Shown: positions 7,843-16,235, counted from the stretch's first letter. The stretch: 64,000 nucleotides of DNA from JAEKNW01 sp963678375 (GCA_963678375.2 CAXXQH010000001.1:420827-484826), one strand, 5' to 3'. The notes: generated from the letters alone by a model not told the origin. Numbers and translations: made by a program.

Positions 7843-9042
7843 TTATTTTGCAAGTTTCTTATATTCAGCAAGTCCGCTTTTAAAAATAGCCATAGCTTTT
7901 CTGAGATCAGCTTCATTCAAGATATAAGCAAATCTTACTTCATTTAGTCCCATATTTGGAGTTGCATAAAAGCCTGTAGCTGGAGCGAACATAACAGTTT
8001 CATTATTAACACTGTATTCCTCAAGCATCCATTGGGTGAAGTCTTCAGCATTTTCAATAGGAAGCTTGGCTACAATATAGAAAGCTCCTTCTGGTTTAAT
8101 ACAAACCACACCATCAATAGTTTGGAGTTCATTAAAGACTATATCTCTTCGCTTGCAATATTCATCTTTTATGTCATTGATATATTTTTCATCAAGATAA
8201 ACACATGCTTCTCCAGCTTTTTGATCAATAGTTGGAGGGCATAATCTAGCTTGAGCAAGCTTCAAGACAGCAGTCATTAGTTCTTTATTCTTAGAAACGA
8301 TACAACCAATTCTAGCTCCACAAGCACTATACCTCTTAGAAATAGAATCTACTATAATTGCATGTTCTTCGATTCCTTCTACTTCCATGATACTAGTTGA
8401 TTTTAATCCATCATAAACAAATTCACGGTAAACTTCATCTGAAATAACAAATAAATTATGTTTCTTAGCTATATCTGCAACCATCTCTATAGTTTCACGC
8501 GAATAAACTTTCCCAGTAGGATTACCAGGATTACATATCATAAAGGCCTTTGTCTTAGCAGTGATTAACTTTTCAATTTCCTCTCTACTTGGTAGAGCAA
8601 AACCAGTTTCTGCATAGGTTGTGATAGGATTAAGTTTAACTCCTGCTATTGAAGCAAAACCATTATAGTTAGTATAAAATGGCTCTGGAACTAAGATTTC
8701 ATCTCCAGGATTACAGGTAGCTAGCATAGCAAATATAATTGCTTCTGAACCAGCAGTTGTAACTATTACATCATCAACAGTAATATCAATATTATTCTTA
8801 CCATAGTAACTTACTAGAGCCTTGCGGTAAGATGCTAAACCTTGAGAAGGTCCATAACTTAAAATCTTATCACTGAAATTGTGAAAAACATCCATCATCT
8901 CTTTAGGAGTCTCAATATCAGGTTGTCCGATATTTAAATGATAAATCTTGATTCCTCTGGCTTTTGCAGCTTCGGAATAAGGCAAGAATTTCCTAATAGG
9001 AGAAGCTTGCATAGAATCAACACGATGTGAAATATTCATCAT
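7843..9042 (-). CDS. pyridoxal-phosphate aspartate/aromatic aminotransferase (class I/II)
   Basis: The 399-residue protein is a fold-type I aminotransferase that moves amino groups between an amino acid (probably aspartate or aromatic) and 2-oxoglutarate. Recognisable blocks are INIGQPDIETP-like near 37, the NPGNPTGKVYSRE substrate/PLP block near 170, and the Schiff-base lysine in SISKRYSACGARIG near residue 235. The C-terminal Arg region NEVRFAYI is also typical. Exact substrate cannot be set from sequence. It is monocistronic: a terminator follows it and a repeat array precedes it. The start follows an AGAGGTGAATG-like purine site. Confidence 0.88.
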   Translation of the reverse strand: MMNISHRVDSMQASPIRKFLPYSEAAKARGIKIYHLNIGQPDIETPKEMMDVFHNFSDKILSYGPSQGLASYRKALVSYYGKNNIDITVDDVIVTTAGSEAIIFAMLATCNPGDEILVPEPFYTNYNGFASIAGVKLNPITTYAETGFALPSREEIEKLITAKTKAFMICNPGNPTGKVYSRETIEMVADIAKKHNLFVISDEVYREFVYDGLKSTSIMEVEGIEEHAIIVDSISKRYSACGARIGCIVSKNKELMTAVLKLAQARLCPPTIDQKAGEACVYLDEKYINDIKDEYCKRRDIVFNELQTIDGVVCIKPEGAFYIVAKLPIENAEDFTQWMLEEYSVNNETVMFAPATGFYATPNMGLNEVRFAYILNEADLRKAMAIFKSGLAEYKKLAK

Positions 9043-9183
9043 TCACCTCTATAATATTATTTTAAGGTCATGAAAATTATCTCGATAAATATGGCAAGGA
9101 AAATCGCAAGTGTTAATTGGATATTTTTAATCTTAGTTAATGTGAGGGTTTATGATTCTATCTTATTAATAATTTCAGATTAA

Positions 9184-9340
9184 AACTGGGAAAGCGGATG
9201 ACCACATCCGCATATAACTGGGAAAGCGGATGACCACATCCGCATATAACTGGGAAAGCGGATGACCACATCCGCATATAACTGGGAAAGCGGATGACCA
9301 CATCCGCATATAACTGGGAAAGCGGATGACCACATCCGCA
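9184..9340. repeat. tandem array of five 32-bp hairpin units
   Basis: Five head-to-tail copies begin at 9184, 9216, 9248, 9280 and 9312. Each unit is AACTGGGAAA followed by the hairpin GCGGATG-ACCA-CATCCGC and then ATAT. The stem is 7 bp with a 4-base loop. Copies are identical apart from the ends. There are no spacers, so it is not CRISPR. The same hairpin with its TCCCAGTT tail occurs singly at 9427, 9924 and 13374 in the opposite orientation. Confidence 0.95.
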
Positions 9341-9426
9341 TTTGGCTTTTCTTAAAGCCAAAATATAGCAAGGTAATTTTTCCAAATTACCTTGCTAATG
9401 CTTCCTCTTTTTCTTGAGAAAAAGAT

Positions 9427-9454
9427 GCGGATGTGGTCATCCGCGTTCCCAGTT
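9427..9454. repeat. single GCGGATG hairpin with TTCCCAGTT tail
   Basis: GCGGATG-TGGT-CATCCGC followed by GTTCCCAGTT. The upstream CTCTTTTTC and GAAAAAGAT flank is also shared with the copy at 13374-13401, so the repeated piece there is nearly 50 bp. Confidence 0.9.
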
Positions 9455-9480
9455 AAGTTAAAGTTTCAGTTTTCCACAAG

Positions 9481-9777
9481 TTACTTGTTTTTATTTTCCT
9501 CTTCAAGCTTTAGTTTCTTCCTTCTAGCCTCTTTCCAGTCAACTGCTTTTGAAAGTGCTATCGCTAGCTCTCTTCTCTCTTCAGGTGTAATAGCTCTTGG
9601 TTTGTGACTAAGAGTTTCGACCATCCTGTTTGAAATATTATCCCAGCCCTCTTGAGTCATTGGATTAGTCCTGAATAATTCTCCGTCGGGAGTATAAGAC
9701 CTTACCATACCTTCTTTTGCGTTGAATACTAGTTTTGCATTTCCTGTTTCAATAGTGTTCTCATTCGTTCTTTTCAT
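9481..9777 (-). CDS. small hypothetical protein, 98 residues
   Basis: I do not recognise this protein. It is hydrophilic, with a central ITPEERRELAIALSKAVDW stretch that should form a helix and a Lys/Glu-rich tail (KKLKLEEENKNK). There is no signal peptide or membrane segment. An AGGAGG-like site lies just before the ATG at 9777, supporting translation. It stands in a repeat-rich region between hairpin clusters; no operon partner is evident. Confidence 0.55.
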   Translation of the reverse strand: MKRTNENTIETGNAKLVFNAKEGMVRSYTPDGELFRTNPMTQEGWDNISNRMVETLSHKPRAITPEERRELAIALSKAVDWKEARRKKLKLEEENKNK

Positions 9778-9830
9778 CTTACCTCCTGTTATCTTCTAGT
9801 TTTTCAATGTGTTAATTACAAGCAAGTTTA

Positions 9831-9951
9831 CCTTGTAAATCCCTGCAAACTTGTGGAGTGGATGCATCTTTGCATCCTCCAGGTTCTGAGAGCAGAGATG
9901 CTCTCAGTCCATAAAGGAAATATGCGGATGTGGTCATCCGCACTCCTAGTT
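9831..9951. repeat. cluster of three or four hairpins with different stems
   Basis: Hairpins follow one another: GGATGCA-TCTT-TGCATCC (9860-9877), CTGAGAGCA-GAGA-TGCTCTCAG (9886-9907) and GCGGATG-TGGT-CATCCGC (9924-9941) with tail ACTCCTAGTT. A longer CAAGTTT/AAACTTG pair precedes them. Stems are unrelated in sequence, but each loop is exactly four bases. No gene lies here. Confidence 0.85.
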
Positions 9952-9973
9952 AAGCAGAAGTTCTCCCAGTTAA

Positions 9974-10438
9974 TTACTTCTTCACAAATGCCTTTTCGTA
10001 CATTTCTATAAATTCAAAGACGCTAATCTTCCTACAAAGCTGACCTATTAGATTATAAGGAATATCATTCATCCTTTTTAGATTAACGCAAGCTTTCCCC
10101 ATACTCAGCTTATACTTAGCTTGTTTTGCATATTCATCTTTAAACCATTCTAATAGTTCTTTATTAATATAGATTCCCCAGTGACTAAAGGAAATATGAT
10201 TTTTCCAATTGGAAAGTCCAATAAAGGGCAAAGGGGTATTTGTTTCGACATGGTAGCCTTGTGGATATATCTCTAAGGGAACAACATAGCCTATAGAACC
10301 ATAAGATATACTTTCCTCAAAACCTGCTGGAAGATTTTCTTTAATCACTTTTCTTAACTTTTCTATAATTTCTTTTCTTTCTTCTGGTAAAGTTTCTATA
10401 TATTCTGCTACTGAATTTATTTTATTAGTCATAATCAC
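9974..10438 (-). CDS. DUF1801 domain protein
   Basis: The 154-residue protein matches the DUF1801 (YdhG-like) pattern: an N-terminal helix with VAEYIETLPEERKEIIEKLR, then ESISYGSIGYVV, then a KNHISFSHWGIY core and a C-terminal helical end. The fold belongs to a small alpha/beta family of unknown biochemical function, common as single genes in many bacteria. It is monocistronic and leftward, divergent from the DUF4476 gene. The second Met (MTNKINS) is the likelier start, given an AGAGGTG-like site. Confidence 0.8.
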   Translation of the reverse strand: MIMTNKINSVAEYIETLPEERKEIIEKLRKVIKENLPAGFEESISYGSIGYVVPLEIYPQGYHVETNTPLPFIGLSNWKNHISFSHWGIYINKELLEWFKDEYAKQAKYKLSMGKACVNLKRMNDIPYNLIGQLCRKISVFEFIEMYEKAFVKK

Positions 10439-10544
10439 CTCTTATGAATTTTAGATATAATAAATTTTTCTTGACCAAAGACAATAATTTTATGAAGTTT
10501 GCATTTATAAAATTTTTTACTAAAAAAACATTTGGAGAAAAAGA

Positions 10545-11267
10545 ATGAAAAAGATTTCAGTAGTCATAGTATTAGTTGTCAGTATGTTTAGCTTGTTTGC
10601 ACAGGGTTTTAGCTTTTCAGCTAATGAAGAAGGCTTTTCCATGTCCCTAACTGGAGAAGAAGGCTCAACAAGTGAAAGCAAAGTAACAGTTAATGATTCT
10701 GGACAAGTGATTGATCAAATAGTAATTAAACTAGAAGAATTACAAGCTAAATACAATGCTAAACTTAACAAGTTAGATGGAAAGAGAGTAAACAATATAA
10801 TTGATGATATTTACACTTTGCTCTCACTTTTACCAGAAAATTCTGAGCTAGTTAAGCCTGAAACAAATACTTCCAATCAATCCACACAAGCTGCTGGTGG
10901 AACTGTAAATATTAATATTAATACTAATGAAAATCAGACTACTCAAACAATTGCTGAAACTACACCTGTTTCTAACAAGAACCCTATGTCTGCTAGTGAT
11001 TTTTCTAATTTGATTAATAGAATCAATGGAGAATCTTTCGGTGATGATCAAATGAGAGTTTTGAGAACTGCAGCAAAAAATCATGATTTTTCTGTAAGTC
11101 AAATCGTTAGGATTATTGATTGCTTTGATTTTAGCGAAGAGAAGCTATCAGCACTTTCAATTTCTTATCCTGGCTGTGTTGATCCAGAAAATAATTATGA
11201 AATCCTTGATGCCTTTACTTTTTCAGGTGATAAATCTGAAGCTGAAAGAATTATAAATGCTGATTGA
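10545..11267 (+). CDS. secreted DUF4476 domain protein
   Basis: Residues 1-20 (MKKISVVIVLVVSMFSLFAQ) are a signal peptide. Residues about 25-140 are a polar linker region rich in Asn, Thr and Gln. Residues about 148-240 match DUF4476, an alpha-helical domain with the pattern F..LI..I....F.D...R.L..AA.NH.FS..QI..II..F.F, ending in an FTFSGDK-like motif. The domain is widespread in Bacteroidota and relatives; its role is unknown. GGAGAAAAAGA precedes the ATG. A terminator-like hairpin (11285-11358) follows. Confidence 0.8.
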   Translation: MKKISVVIVLVVSMFSLFAQGFSFSANEEGFSMSLTGEEGSTSESKVTVNDSGQVIDQIVIKLEELQAKYNAKLNKLDGKRVNNIIDDIYTLLSLLPENSELVKPETNTSNQSTQAAGGTVNININTNENQTTQTIAETTPVSNKNPMSASDFSNLINRINGESFGDDQMRVLRTAAKNHDFSVSQIVRIIDCFDFSEEKLSALSISYPGCVDPENNYEILDAFTFSGDKSEAERIINAD

Positions 11268-11284
11268 TTTTTAGATTAATTTTT

Positions 11285-11358
11285 AACCCAAATGGTGCAA
11301 TTGAGCTTTAGAGAAGAGTGCTTCGACTTAAGATTTACTGGATTATTTGGGTTTTTTT
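11285..11358 (+). terminator. terminator after the DUF4476 gene
   Basis: AACCCAAAT (11285-11293) pairs with ATTTGGGTT (11345-11353), which runs into a seven-T tract. The loop is long (about 50 bases), which is unusual for an intrinsic terminator. Confidence 0.6.
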
Positions 11359-11415
11359 GCTTAGAAAACAGTATAAGGCTGGGTGAGCAAGTCGCCTTTA
11401 TGCTAAAAGATGGGG

Positions 11416-11481
11416 AGAGTAAACACTCCCCTTTCAGCTCGTAAGAGCGGTATGAGAGGGGTGCCGTAAGGCGGGGAGAGT
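11416..11481 (-). repeat. left 66-bp inverted repeat of the DUF559 unit
   Basis: It is the reverse complement of 11865-11930 with a single mismatch over 66 bp. It ends 1 base before the stop codon of the DUF559 gene. Contains internal small hairpins (GCTC-TTAC-GAGC and GCC-TTAC-GGC). A third, gene-free copy is at 4455-4519. Confidence 0.95.
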
Positions 11482-11482
11482 C

Positions 11483-11860
11483 TTAAATTGGCCTCTTGTC
11501 TTTGCATTCATGATTTCCCATTAAGAAACCTTCAATGTATTCAATACAAGCATCCAATTGTTTATAAATTTGATAATTTGAAAATCTAATAATTTTCATT
11601 CCTAAACTTTCTAAATATCTTTCTCGTTTTTTATCATATTCTTCTTTATAATCATGGTCTCTACCATCTAATTCAATTATTAATTTAAATTTAGCACAGT
11701 AAAAATCAACAATGTAATTTCCTATTGGTTTTTGCCGATAAAACCTAAAACCAAGTTGCTTATTTTTTACTCTACTCCAGAATAAAACCTCTGGAAGTGT
11801 GAGATTTTTCTTTAAATCTTTTGCATATTTTGTTAGTTTTTTGCTGTATTTTATTGTCAT
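11483..11860 (-). CDS. DUF559 family endonuclease-like protein
   Basis: The 125-residue protein is a DUF559 domain (PD-(D/E)xK-like, related to very-short-patch-repair nucleases). Motifs are LTLPEVLFWSRVKNKQL near 22, RFYRQKPIGNYIVDFYCAKFKLIIELDG near 39-66 with the catalytic-type D and ExxG residues, and ESLGMKIIRFSN near 85. Such genes are frequent as single ORFs between unrelated genes. Here it is enclosed exactly by a 66-bp inverted repeat: the stop is 1 base from the left copy, and the ATG lies 4 bases from the right one. The right copy supplies the ribosome site GGGGAG about 10 bases before the ATG. This suggests one 515-bp mobile unit. Confidence 0.85.
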   Translation of the reverse strand: MTIKYSKKLTKYAKDLKKNLTLPEVLFWSRVKNKQLGFRFYRQKPIGNYIVDFYCAKFKLIIELDGRDHDYKEEYDKKRERYLESLGMKIIRFSNYQIYKQLDACIEYIEGFLMGNHECKDKRPI

Positions 11861-11864
11861 GTTT

Positions 11865-11930
11865 ACTCTCCCCGCCTTACGGCACCCCTCTCATACCGCT
11901 CTTACGAGCTGAAAGGGGATTGTTTACTCT
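11865..11930 (+). repeat. right 66-bp inverted repeat of the DUF559 unit
   Basis: Partner of 11416-11481 (one mismatch). On the minus strand it reads AGAGTAAAC to GGGGAGAGT and places a GGGGAG Shine-Dalgarno just ahead of the DUF559 start codon. Confidence 0.95.
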
Positions 11931-11958
11931 AACCGCCATCTCTCAATCTCTCCGTTTT

Positions 11959-13290
11959 CTATTTATTCCATTTATCTTCATATGCCTTAATAGCAAACTT
12001 GCGTTTTAATCCTTGATAGTTCATATACCTGACTTTCCCAAAGATGTCTCTTTCTTTCCATGCAGTATCGTGATTCCCAAAGCACCAGGCAACACCAGTA
12101 AAAGCATTAGCATCTCTACCATCAAGCTCATATTTATTATTGAGGTATAGCATGTGGTAGAAGGCTTGCCGAGGAGAAATTGACCATTCAATGATTTTCT
12201 TTCCCCAGTACATTCGCATATAATTGTGCATATAACCAGTTTTTACCATCTGCAGTTGAGCCGCATTCCAAGCAGGATCGTGAGTTTTTGCTTCTTCTAA
12301 TAGATCTAAGTCATAGATTCTTTCACGTTTATCCATACTATGAAAATCTAAAGAATCTGCTGCCCAGTCAGGATTAATATGATCATAATTATCATAATTT
12401 TGGTTATAATAGCAATAATTAATAGCTAGTTCACGTCTAATGATTAGCTGCTCCAAGAAAGCTGTTTGAGCTTCCAGAATAGCCCCAGCTTCTTTTATCT
12501 TTTCAATTATTTCTAAGACAGAGATTTGCCCAAAGTGAAGGTAAGGACTTAGTTGAGAATAATTTGAATTAACTAAGTCTTTATTATGAAGATGATAATT
12601 ATTGAGTTTATTTTGAACAAAATCTTCTAATTTGCTGATAGCTTGTGAATATCCTCCAGTAATTTTTGAAACAGGCTTTACACTATCATCAAGTAATGAT
12701 AGAAGATCATCAGGATTAAAAGAATCAAGTTCATTTAAACTAGACCCAAGATATTCATTGCTGTAAAAAGGGATTAAATATTCATCTAACTGCTTCTCGA
12801 TTTTAGGTCTGATAGTTCTAGCCATATATTCTTGTTTATTTGAAGCCTTTTCTACAGGAACAATGATATCGCTCTCTAAGCAGATAAAAGGAATCTTTAA
12901 GTCATCAGCTAACTTCTGACGCCATTGTCTTTGAATTCTTAAATACCCATAATCACTTATTAGGCAGGAGGCAGCTTGAGCAACTTTCATTATTTCTGAT
13001 ACCATATAACCTTGTCTGAAAATCATGGTGATTCCTCTATCAGATAAGTCTTTTTGGACTTCTTTAAGTCCTTGTATCATAAAAGAAAAGTGTCTTTTAT
13101 TGGCTTCGGGAAAATTTATATCAAAAACAAAAAGGACAAGTAGGGGTAGCTTTAACTTATTGGCTGTCTCAATAGCATACTCAAGAGCATGATTATAGAA
13201 AACTCTCTGACTTTGTTGCATCCAATAGAGGACATATTCACCTGTACTTGGATTTCCTGCTTTGTAAATCTTGATTCTGTTATGAAACAT
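11959..13290 (-). CDS. phrB: class II deoxyribodipyrimidine photolyase
   Basis: The 443-residue flavoprotein uses light to split cyclobutane pyrimidine dimers. The N-terminal antenna domain starts VLYWMQQSQRVFYNHALEYAI, the signature of class II enzymes. The C-terminal FAD/DNA-binding half contains RMYWGKKIIEWS near 365, LNNKYELDGRDANAFTGVAWCFGNHDTAW near 390-420 and a closing RYMNYQGLKRKF. Length is normal for class II. It is a single leftward gene; hairpin repeats lie upstream. I chose the ATG at 13290, just after a GGGAGAGTAAATG-like site. Confidence 0.93.
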   Translation of the reverse strand: MFHNRIKIYKAGNPSTGEYVLYWMQQSQRVFYNHALEYAIETANKLKLPLLVLFVFDINFPEANKRHFSFMIQGLKEVQKDLSDRGITMIFRQGYMVSEIMKVAQAASCLISDYGYLRIQRQWRQKLADDLKIPFICLESDIIVPVEKASNKQEYMARTIRPKIEKQLDEYLIPFYSNEYLGSSLNELDSFNPDDLLSLLDDSVKPVSKITGGYSQAISKLEDFVQNKLNNYHLHNKDLVNSNYSQLSPYLHFGQISVLEIIEKIKEAGAILEAQTAFLEQLIIRRELAINYCYYNQNYDNYDHINPDWAADSLDFHSMDKRERIYDLDLLEEAKTHDPAWNAAQLQMVKTGYMHNYMRMYWGKKIIEWSISPRQAFYHMLYLNNKYELDGRDANAFTGVAWCFGNHDTAWKERDIFGKVRYMNYQGLKRKFAIKAYEDKWNK

Positions 13291-13373
13291 TTACTCTCCC
13301 TGGTCTTTCGACCATCTATTTCAAAGGCTATGACGAGTTTGTTGATACTTTCTCTTTTTCTAATGAAAAAGAT

Positions 13374-13441
13374 GCGGATGTGGTCATCCGCTTTCCCAGT
13401 TATATTGAACTTTTACGGGTAAGAGTACCCGTACTCTCAGT
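13374..13441. repeat. two adjacent hairpins with different stems
   Basis: First GCGGATG-TGGT-CATCCGC with tail TTTCCCAGTT (13374-13401), then ACGGGTA-AGAG-TACCCGT with tail ACTCTCAGT (13415-13441). They fill the gap between the photolyase promoter region and the gene at 13459. Confidence 0.9.
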
Positions 13442-13458
13442 AATCAAGAAGTGTTTTA

Positions 13459-13914
13459 TCAATCAAAAATAGCTCTGTAAAGCATTTCTGGTTCAATTCT
13501 GAATCTTGACCCCTTTCCTTCAAAAAAGCCATAATCACGAATAAAATGAACGTGTAGAGGAGTCCAAACAACAGACATATTATTTTTCAAATTAGTAACT
13601 TTAATTGTAGCTTTACCGAATCTTCCAGCTCTAGGAAAAGGACTTAGCAAGACTCCACGATAAGATTTATATTCTACTTCGTAGTCTTTATCTACTAAAA
13701 TTGAACCATCATAAGAAAGGAAAGATTTTTCCATAAGATACTGCATCCTATCAGCAATATCATCTAAAGATTTATCAAATGAATTAACTTTTTTCATATC
13801 TTCAGCAATAATATCTCTAAAATTCCTTTTATCTGTACCGAGGAAACCTTCAGCGGTTAGAACACCTGCTTTCATTTTATCTTGTATAATTTTATCAGTT
13901 GGACTTAATTTCAT
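13459..13914 (-). CDS. conserved-looking hypothetical protein at the end of the nqr operon
   Basis: The 151-residue soluble protein has an N-terminal helical part (about 1-65) and a beta-rich C-terminal part (about 70-150) with the striking block VVWTPLHVHFIRDYGFFEGKG. There is no signal or membrane segment, and I do not know the family. It starts 9 bases after the nqrF stop with a GGAG-type site, so it is co-transcribed with nqrBCDEF. A role linked to the Nqr complex, such as maturation or regulation, is possible but is inference from position only. Confidence 0.65.
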   Translation of the reverse strand: MKLSPTDKIIQDKMKAGVLTAEGFLGTDKRNFRDIIAEDMKKVNSFDKSLDDIADRMQYLMEKSFLSYDGSILVDKDYEVEYKSYRGVLLSPFPRAGRFGKATIKVTNLKNNMSVVWTPLHVHFIRDYGFFEGKGSRFRIEPEMLYRAIFD

Positions 13915-13923
13915 TTTCTTCTC

Positions 13924-15030
13924 CTATGCAAAAGAGTCATAATATATTTTTTCTTCTGGAATGCCTAGCTCTATCAAACTTTTTGTAACAGCAGCAATCA
14001 TACCAGGAGAGCCACATAAGTAGGCTTCAGTATTTTTAGGATCCCTAATAGCTTCAGGGAAATATGGCATAACATAACCTGTTTTACCTTGCCATTTCTC
14101 ACTTTCTTCAGCGTGAGATAGAATGGGGTAATATTTGAAATCTGGGAATTTATCTTCAAATGAGTTCATATAATCTGTGAGATAGAGATCTTTAGTAGTT
14201 CTTGCCCCAAAGAAATAAGACATTTTCCTTTGGCAACCCTTTTCAGCTAGATCTTCCAGCATTGATTTAATGGGAGCTTTACCTGAACCACCTGCTACAA
14301 AAATAATGTCTGCTTGAGTATCTCGGATATAGAAATCCCCGTAAGGACCAGTCAACTCTACTTCTTGTCCATCTTGTAAATATTCATGGACCCAAGTAGT
14401 ACAAATTCCATCAGGAACTTTTCTAATAATAAGCTGTACTTGGTTATTAAGGCTAGGTTTAGAAGAGATTGAGTAAGCTCTTGTCACAGATTCTCTTACT
14501 TTAGCATATTTTGGTGAGCGTAATTGCATATACTGGCCTGCTTGAAAGTCGATTTCATTAGGTGAAATTAATTCAAAAGTTATTCCTTTGATGTCATAAG
14601 TAAAATCTTCAATCTGAGCTACTTTGGCTTTGAATTTTCGAATATTGAATATTTCATCTGGTATTTCAATTCTGATATCATTCTTCACTTTAACTTGGCA
14701 AGCTAATCTGTTATTTTCGGCAAGTTCTTTGGCTGTAAAATATGGTTTTTCAGTAGGTAAAACTGGTCCCCCACCCTCAACAACAACACATTTACAAGCT
14801 CCACAAGAACCTCTTCCCCCACAGGCTGAAGGTACAAAAATATTTTCTTCAGCTAAGGAGGTAAGTAGTGAAGATCCACCTTTAACAGTTACTTTTCTTT
14901 TACCATTAATATCAATTTCACAGTCTCCATAGTTCTGTAAAATAGCCTTAGCTACGACAATTAAGGTTGCTAAAATACCAGAAATACCAGCTAAAATTAA
15001 AATTTCATATATTATTTTTTGATAGTTCAT
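13924..15030 (-). CDS. nqrF: Na+-translocating NADH:quinone oxidoreductase subunit F
   Basis: NqrF is the NADH-oxidising entry subunit. It has one N-terminal membrane helix (about 5-27), then a 2Fe-2S domain with CGGRGSCGACKC near 70-81 and the last Cys near LACQV at about 111. An FAD-binding part follows with the RAYSISSKP motif near 190, then an NAD-binding part with GGSGKAPIKSM near 247 and the typical C-terminal YYDSFA. The length of 368 is a little shorter than the usual 405-410, mainly in loops. Electrons pass to the other Nqr subunits while Na+ is exported. It is the last recognised nqr gene, followed by the hypothetical at 13459. Confidence 0.94.
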   Translation of the reverse strand: MNYQKIIYEILILAGISGILATLIVVAKAILQNYGDCEIDINGKRKVTVKGGSSLLTSLAEENIFVPSACGGRGSCGACKCVVVEGGGPVLPTEKPYFTAKELAENNRLACQVKVKNDIRIEIPDEIFNIRKFKAKVAQIEDFTYDIKGITFELISPNEIDFQAGQYMQLRSPKYAKVRESVTRAYSISSKPSLNNQVQLIIRKVPDGICTTWVHEYLQDGQEVELTGPYGDFYIRDTQADIIFVAGGSGKAPIKSMLEDLAEKGCQRKMSYFFGARTTKDLYLTDYMNSFEDKFPDFKYYPILSHAEESEKWQGKTGYVMPYFPEAIRDPKNTEAYLCGSPGMIAAVTKSLIELGIPEEKIYYDSFA

Positions 15031-15038
15031 ACTACTCC

Positions 15039-15626
15039 CTACTGAACATTAACAATACCAGAGAATCCCATGAAGGCTAATGCCATGATTCCGGTAATTA
15101 ACAAACTCATTCCTGCTCCTTGTAAGCCAGCAGGAATAAACTTCTCTTTCAAACGAGTTCTGATACCTGCTAACAACATAATCGCTAGTAGCCAACCAAT
15201 ACCAGATCCTGCACCAAAACCTACAGTTTGGATAAAAGAATAATCTCTAATAATCATAAACAGACTTACACCAAGAATTGCACAGTTTACTGTAATTAAT
15301 GGCAAGAAAATACCTAATGAATAATAAAGAACAGGAGAGAATCGCTCTACTATGATTTCTGTTAGTTGAACAAATGCTGCTATCACAATTATGAAAATGA
15401 TATATTGTAGATAGATTATATCTGCTGGCACAATGATAAAATGGTACACAGCCCAGTTTATAGCAGTTGTAGCTGTAGTTACAAAGAAAACTGCTGTGCC
15501 AAGTCCGAAAGAGGACTCTACTTCTCTGGAAACAGAGAGATATGAACACATACCTAAAAAATTAGTTAGCAATATATTACTGGTAAATATCGAAGCCCAA
15601 AAAAGAACCCAAGGACTAATTTCCAT
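15039..15626 (-). CDS. nqrE: Na+-translocating NADH:quinone oxidoreductase subunit E
   Basis: The 195-residue membrane protein (about six helices) belongs to the NqrE/RnfA group. The half-membrane cysteines FLGMCSYLSV near 26 and LPLITVNCAILG near 112-118 match those that, with the NqrD pair, hold the membrane-embedded iron centre. The C-terminal GLQGAGMSLLITGIMALAFMGF is typical of NqrE. It lies in the order B-C-D-E-F, 9 bases from nqrF. Confidence 0.93.
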   Translation of the reverse strand: MEISPWVLFWASIFTSNILLTNFLGMCSYLSVSREVESSFGLGTAVFFVTTATTAINWAVYHFIIVPADIIYLQYIIFIIVIAAFVQLTEIIVERFSPVLYYSLGIFLPLITVNCAILGVSLFMIIRDYSFIQTVGFGAGSGIGWLLAIMLLAGIRTRLKEKFIPAGLQGAGMSLLITGIMALAFMGFSGIVNVQ

Positions 15627-15636
15627 TATTTACTCC

Positions 15637-16233
15637 TTATTGTTTATTTTGATAAAATTTAGTGTTAATAATCCAGATCAACATAGCCAGTAGGAAGAAA
15701 GCAGATGGAGCCATAACCATAATTGACCAGTTTACCCACCAATCTCCTAACACCCTTATTCCAAAGAGGGTTCCTTGCCCCATTAACTCACGAACAAAAG
15801 CTATTATTAACAATACTAGTGTATAACCAACTCCTGCTCCTAAACCATCGATTAAGGAGTCAATTGGAGGATTCTTTGAAGCAAAAGCTTCTGCCCTACC
15901 CATTAAAATACAATTGGTAATTATCAAACCCACGTAAGGACCAAGACTCTTACTCACTACCGGGTAATATGCTTTAAGAAAGATATCAACAATGATAACA
16001 TAGGCAGCAATAATTAAGACCTGAACCATCATTCTAACTGAACGAGGAGTATAATCCCTAATTAAAGAAATAGAAAAACTGGCTAAACCAATAGCAAAAA
16101 TTACTCCTAGTCCCATAACTAAACTATTTATAAGCAGGTTAGTAACAGCCAATGATGAACATATTCCTAGTACCTGTTTCCAGATTGAGTTTTCAGTAAA
16201 AGCAGAATTCATAAAAATCTGTTTCTTTGTCAT
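15637..16233 (-). CDS. nqrD: Na+-translocating NADH:quinone oxidoreductase subunit D
   Basis: The 198-residue protein of the NqrD/RnfE group has about six membrane helices. The cysteine segments VLGICSSLAVTN near 25 and LIITNCILMGRAEAFA near 104-112 are the counterparts of those in NqrE. The DGLGAGVGYTLVLLIIAFVRELMG block near 130-150 is diagnostic. It is separated by 2-3 bases from nqrC and 10 bases from nqrE. Confidence 0.93.
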   Translation of the reverse strand: MTKKQIFMNSAFTENSIWKQVLGICSSLAVTNLLINSLVMGLGVIFAIGLASFSISLIRDYTPRSVRMMVQVLIIAAYVIIVDIFLKAYYPVVSKSLGPYVGLIITNCILMGRAEAFASKNPPIDSLIDGLGAGVGYTLVLLIIAFVRELMGQGTLFGIRVLGDWWVNWSIMVMAPSAFFLLAMLIWIINTKFYQNKQ

Positions 16234-16235
16234 TT

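Larger units (their letters stand above)
9043..9480. other. gene-free repeat region: promoter stretch, 32-bp array and hairpins
   Basis: No real gene is seen. 9043-9180 is plain AT-rich sequence likely to hold the aminotransferase promoter. 9184-9340 is a tandem hairpin array (own entry). 9342-9362 (TTTGGCTT/AAGCCAAA) and 9367-9396 (AGCAAGGTAATTT pairing with AAATTACCTTGCT) are two further perfect hairpins. 9407-9454 ends with another GCGGATG hairpin copy in the opposite orientation. Short open frames read through the array are products of the repeat and not genes. Confidence 0.8.
11416..11930. mobile_element. putative 515-bp mobile unit: inverted repeats plus DUF559 gene
   Basis: Two near-identical 66-bp inverted repeats enclose one ORF with almost no other DNA. 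A third copy elsewhere in the window (4455-4519) carries no gene, as a solo remnant or non-autonomous copy would. No transposase motif is present; if mobile, it could move by the DUF559 nuclease (homing-like) or be mobilised by another enzyme. Mobility is inference. Confidence 0.5.

Noticed and set aside
9184..9340. Possible CRISPR array (regular 32-bp repeats)
   Set aside because: Units are directly adjacent with no unique spacers, only five copies, and no cas genes in the window; it is a tandem hairpin array.
9158..9385. Open frames across the 32-bp array on the minus strand
   Set aside because: The predicted peptides are only the translated repeat (SQLYADVVIRFPS units) in more than one frame; no ribosome site and no independent coding signal.
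15247..15549. Short Cys-rich ORF antiparallel/shifted within nqrE
   Set aside because: It is a shadow frame of nqrE with no start signal; the nqrE frame is clearly the coding one.
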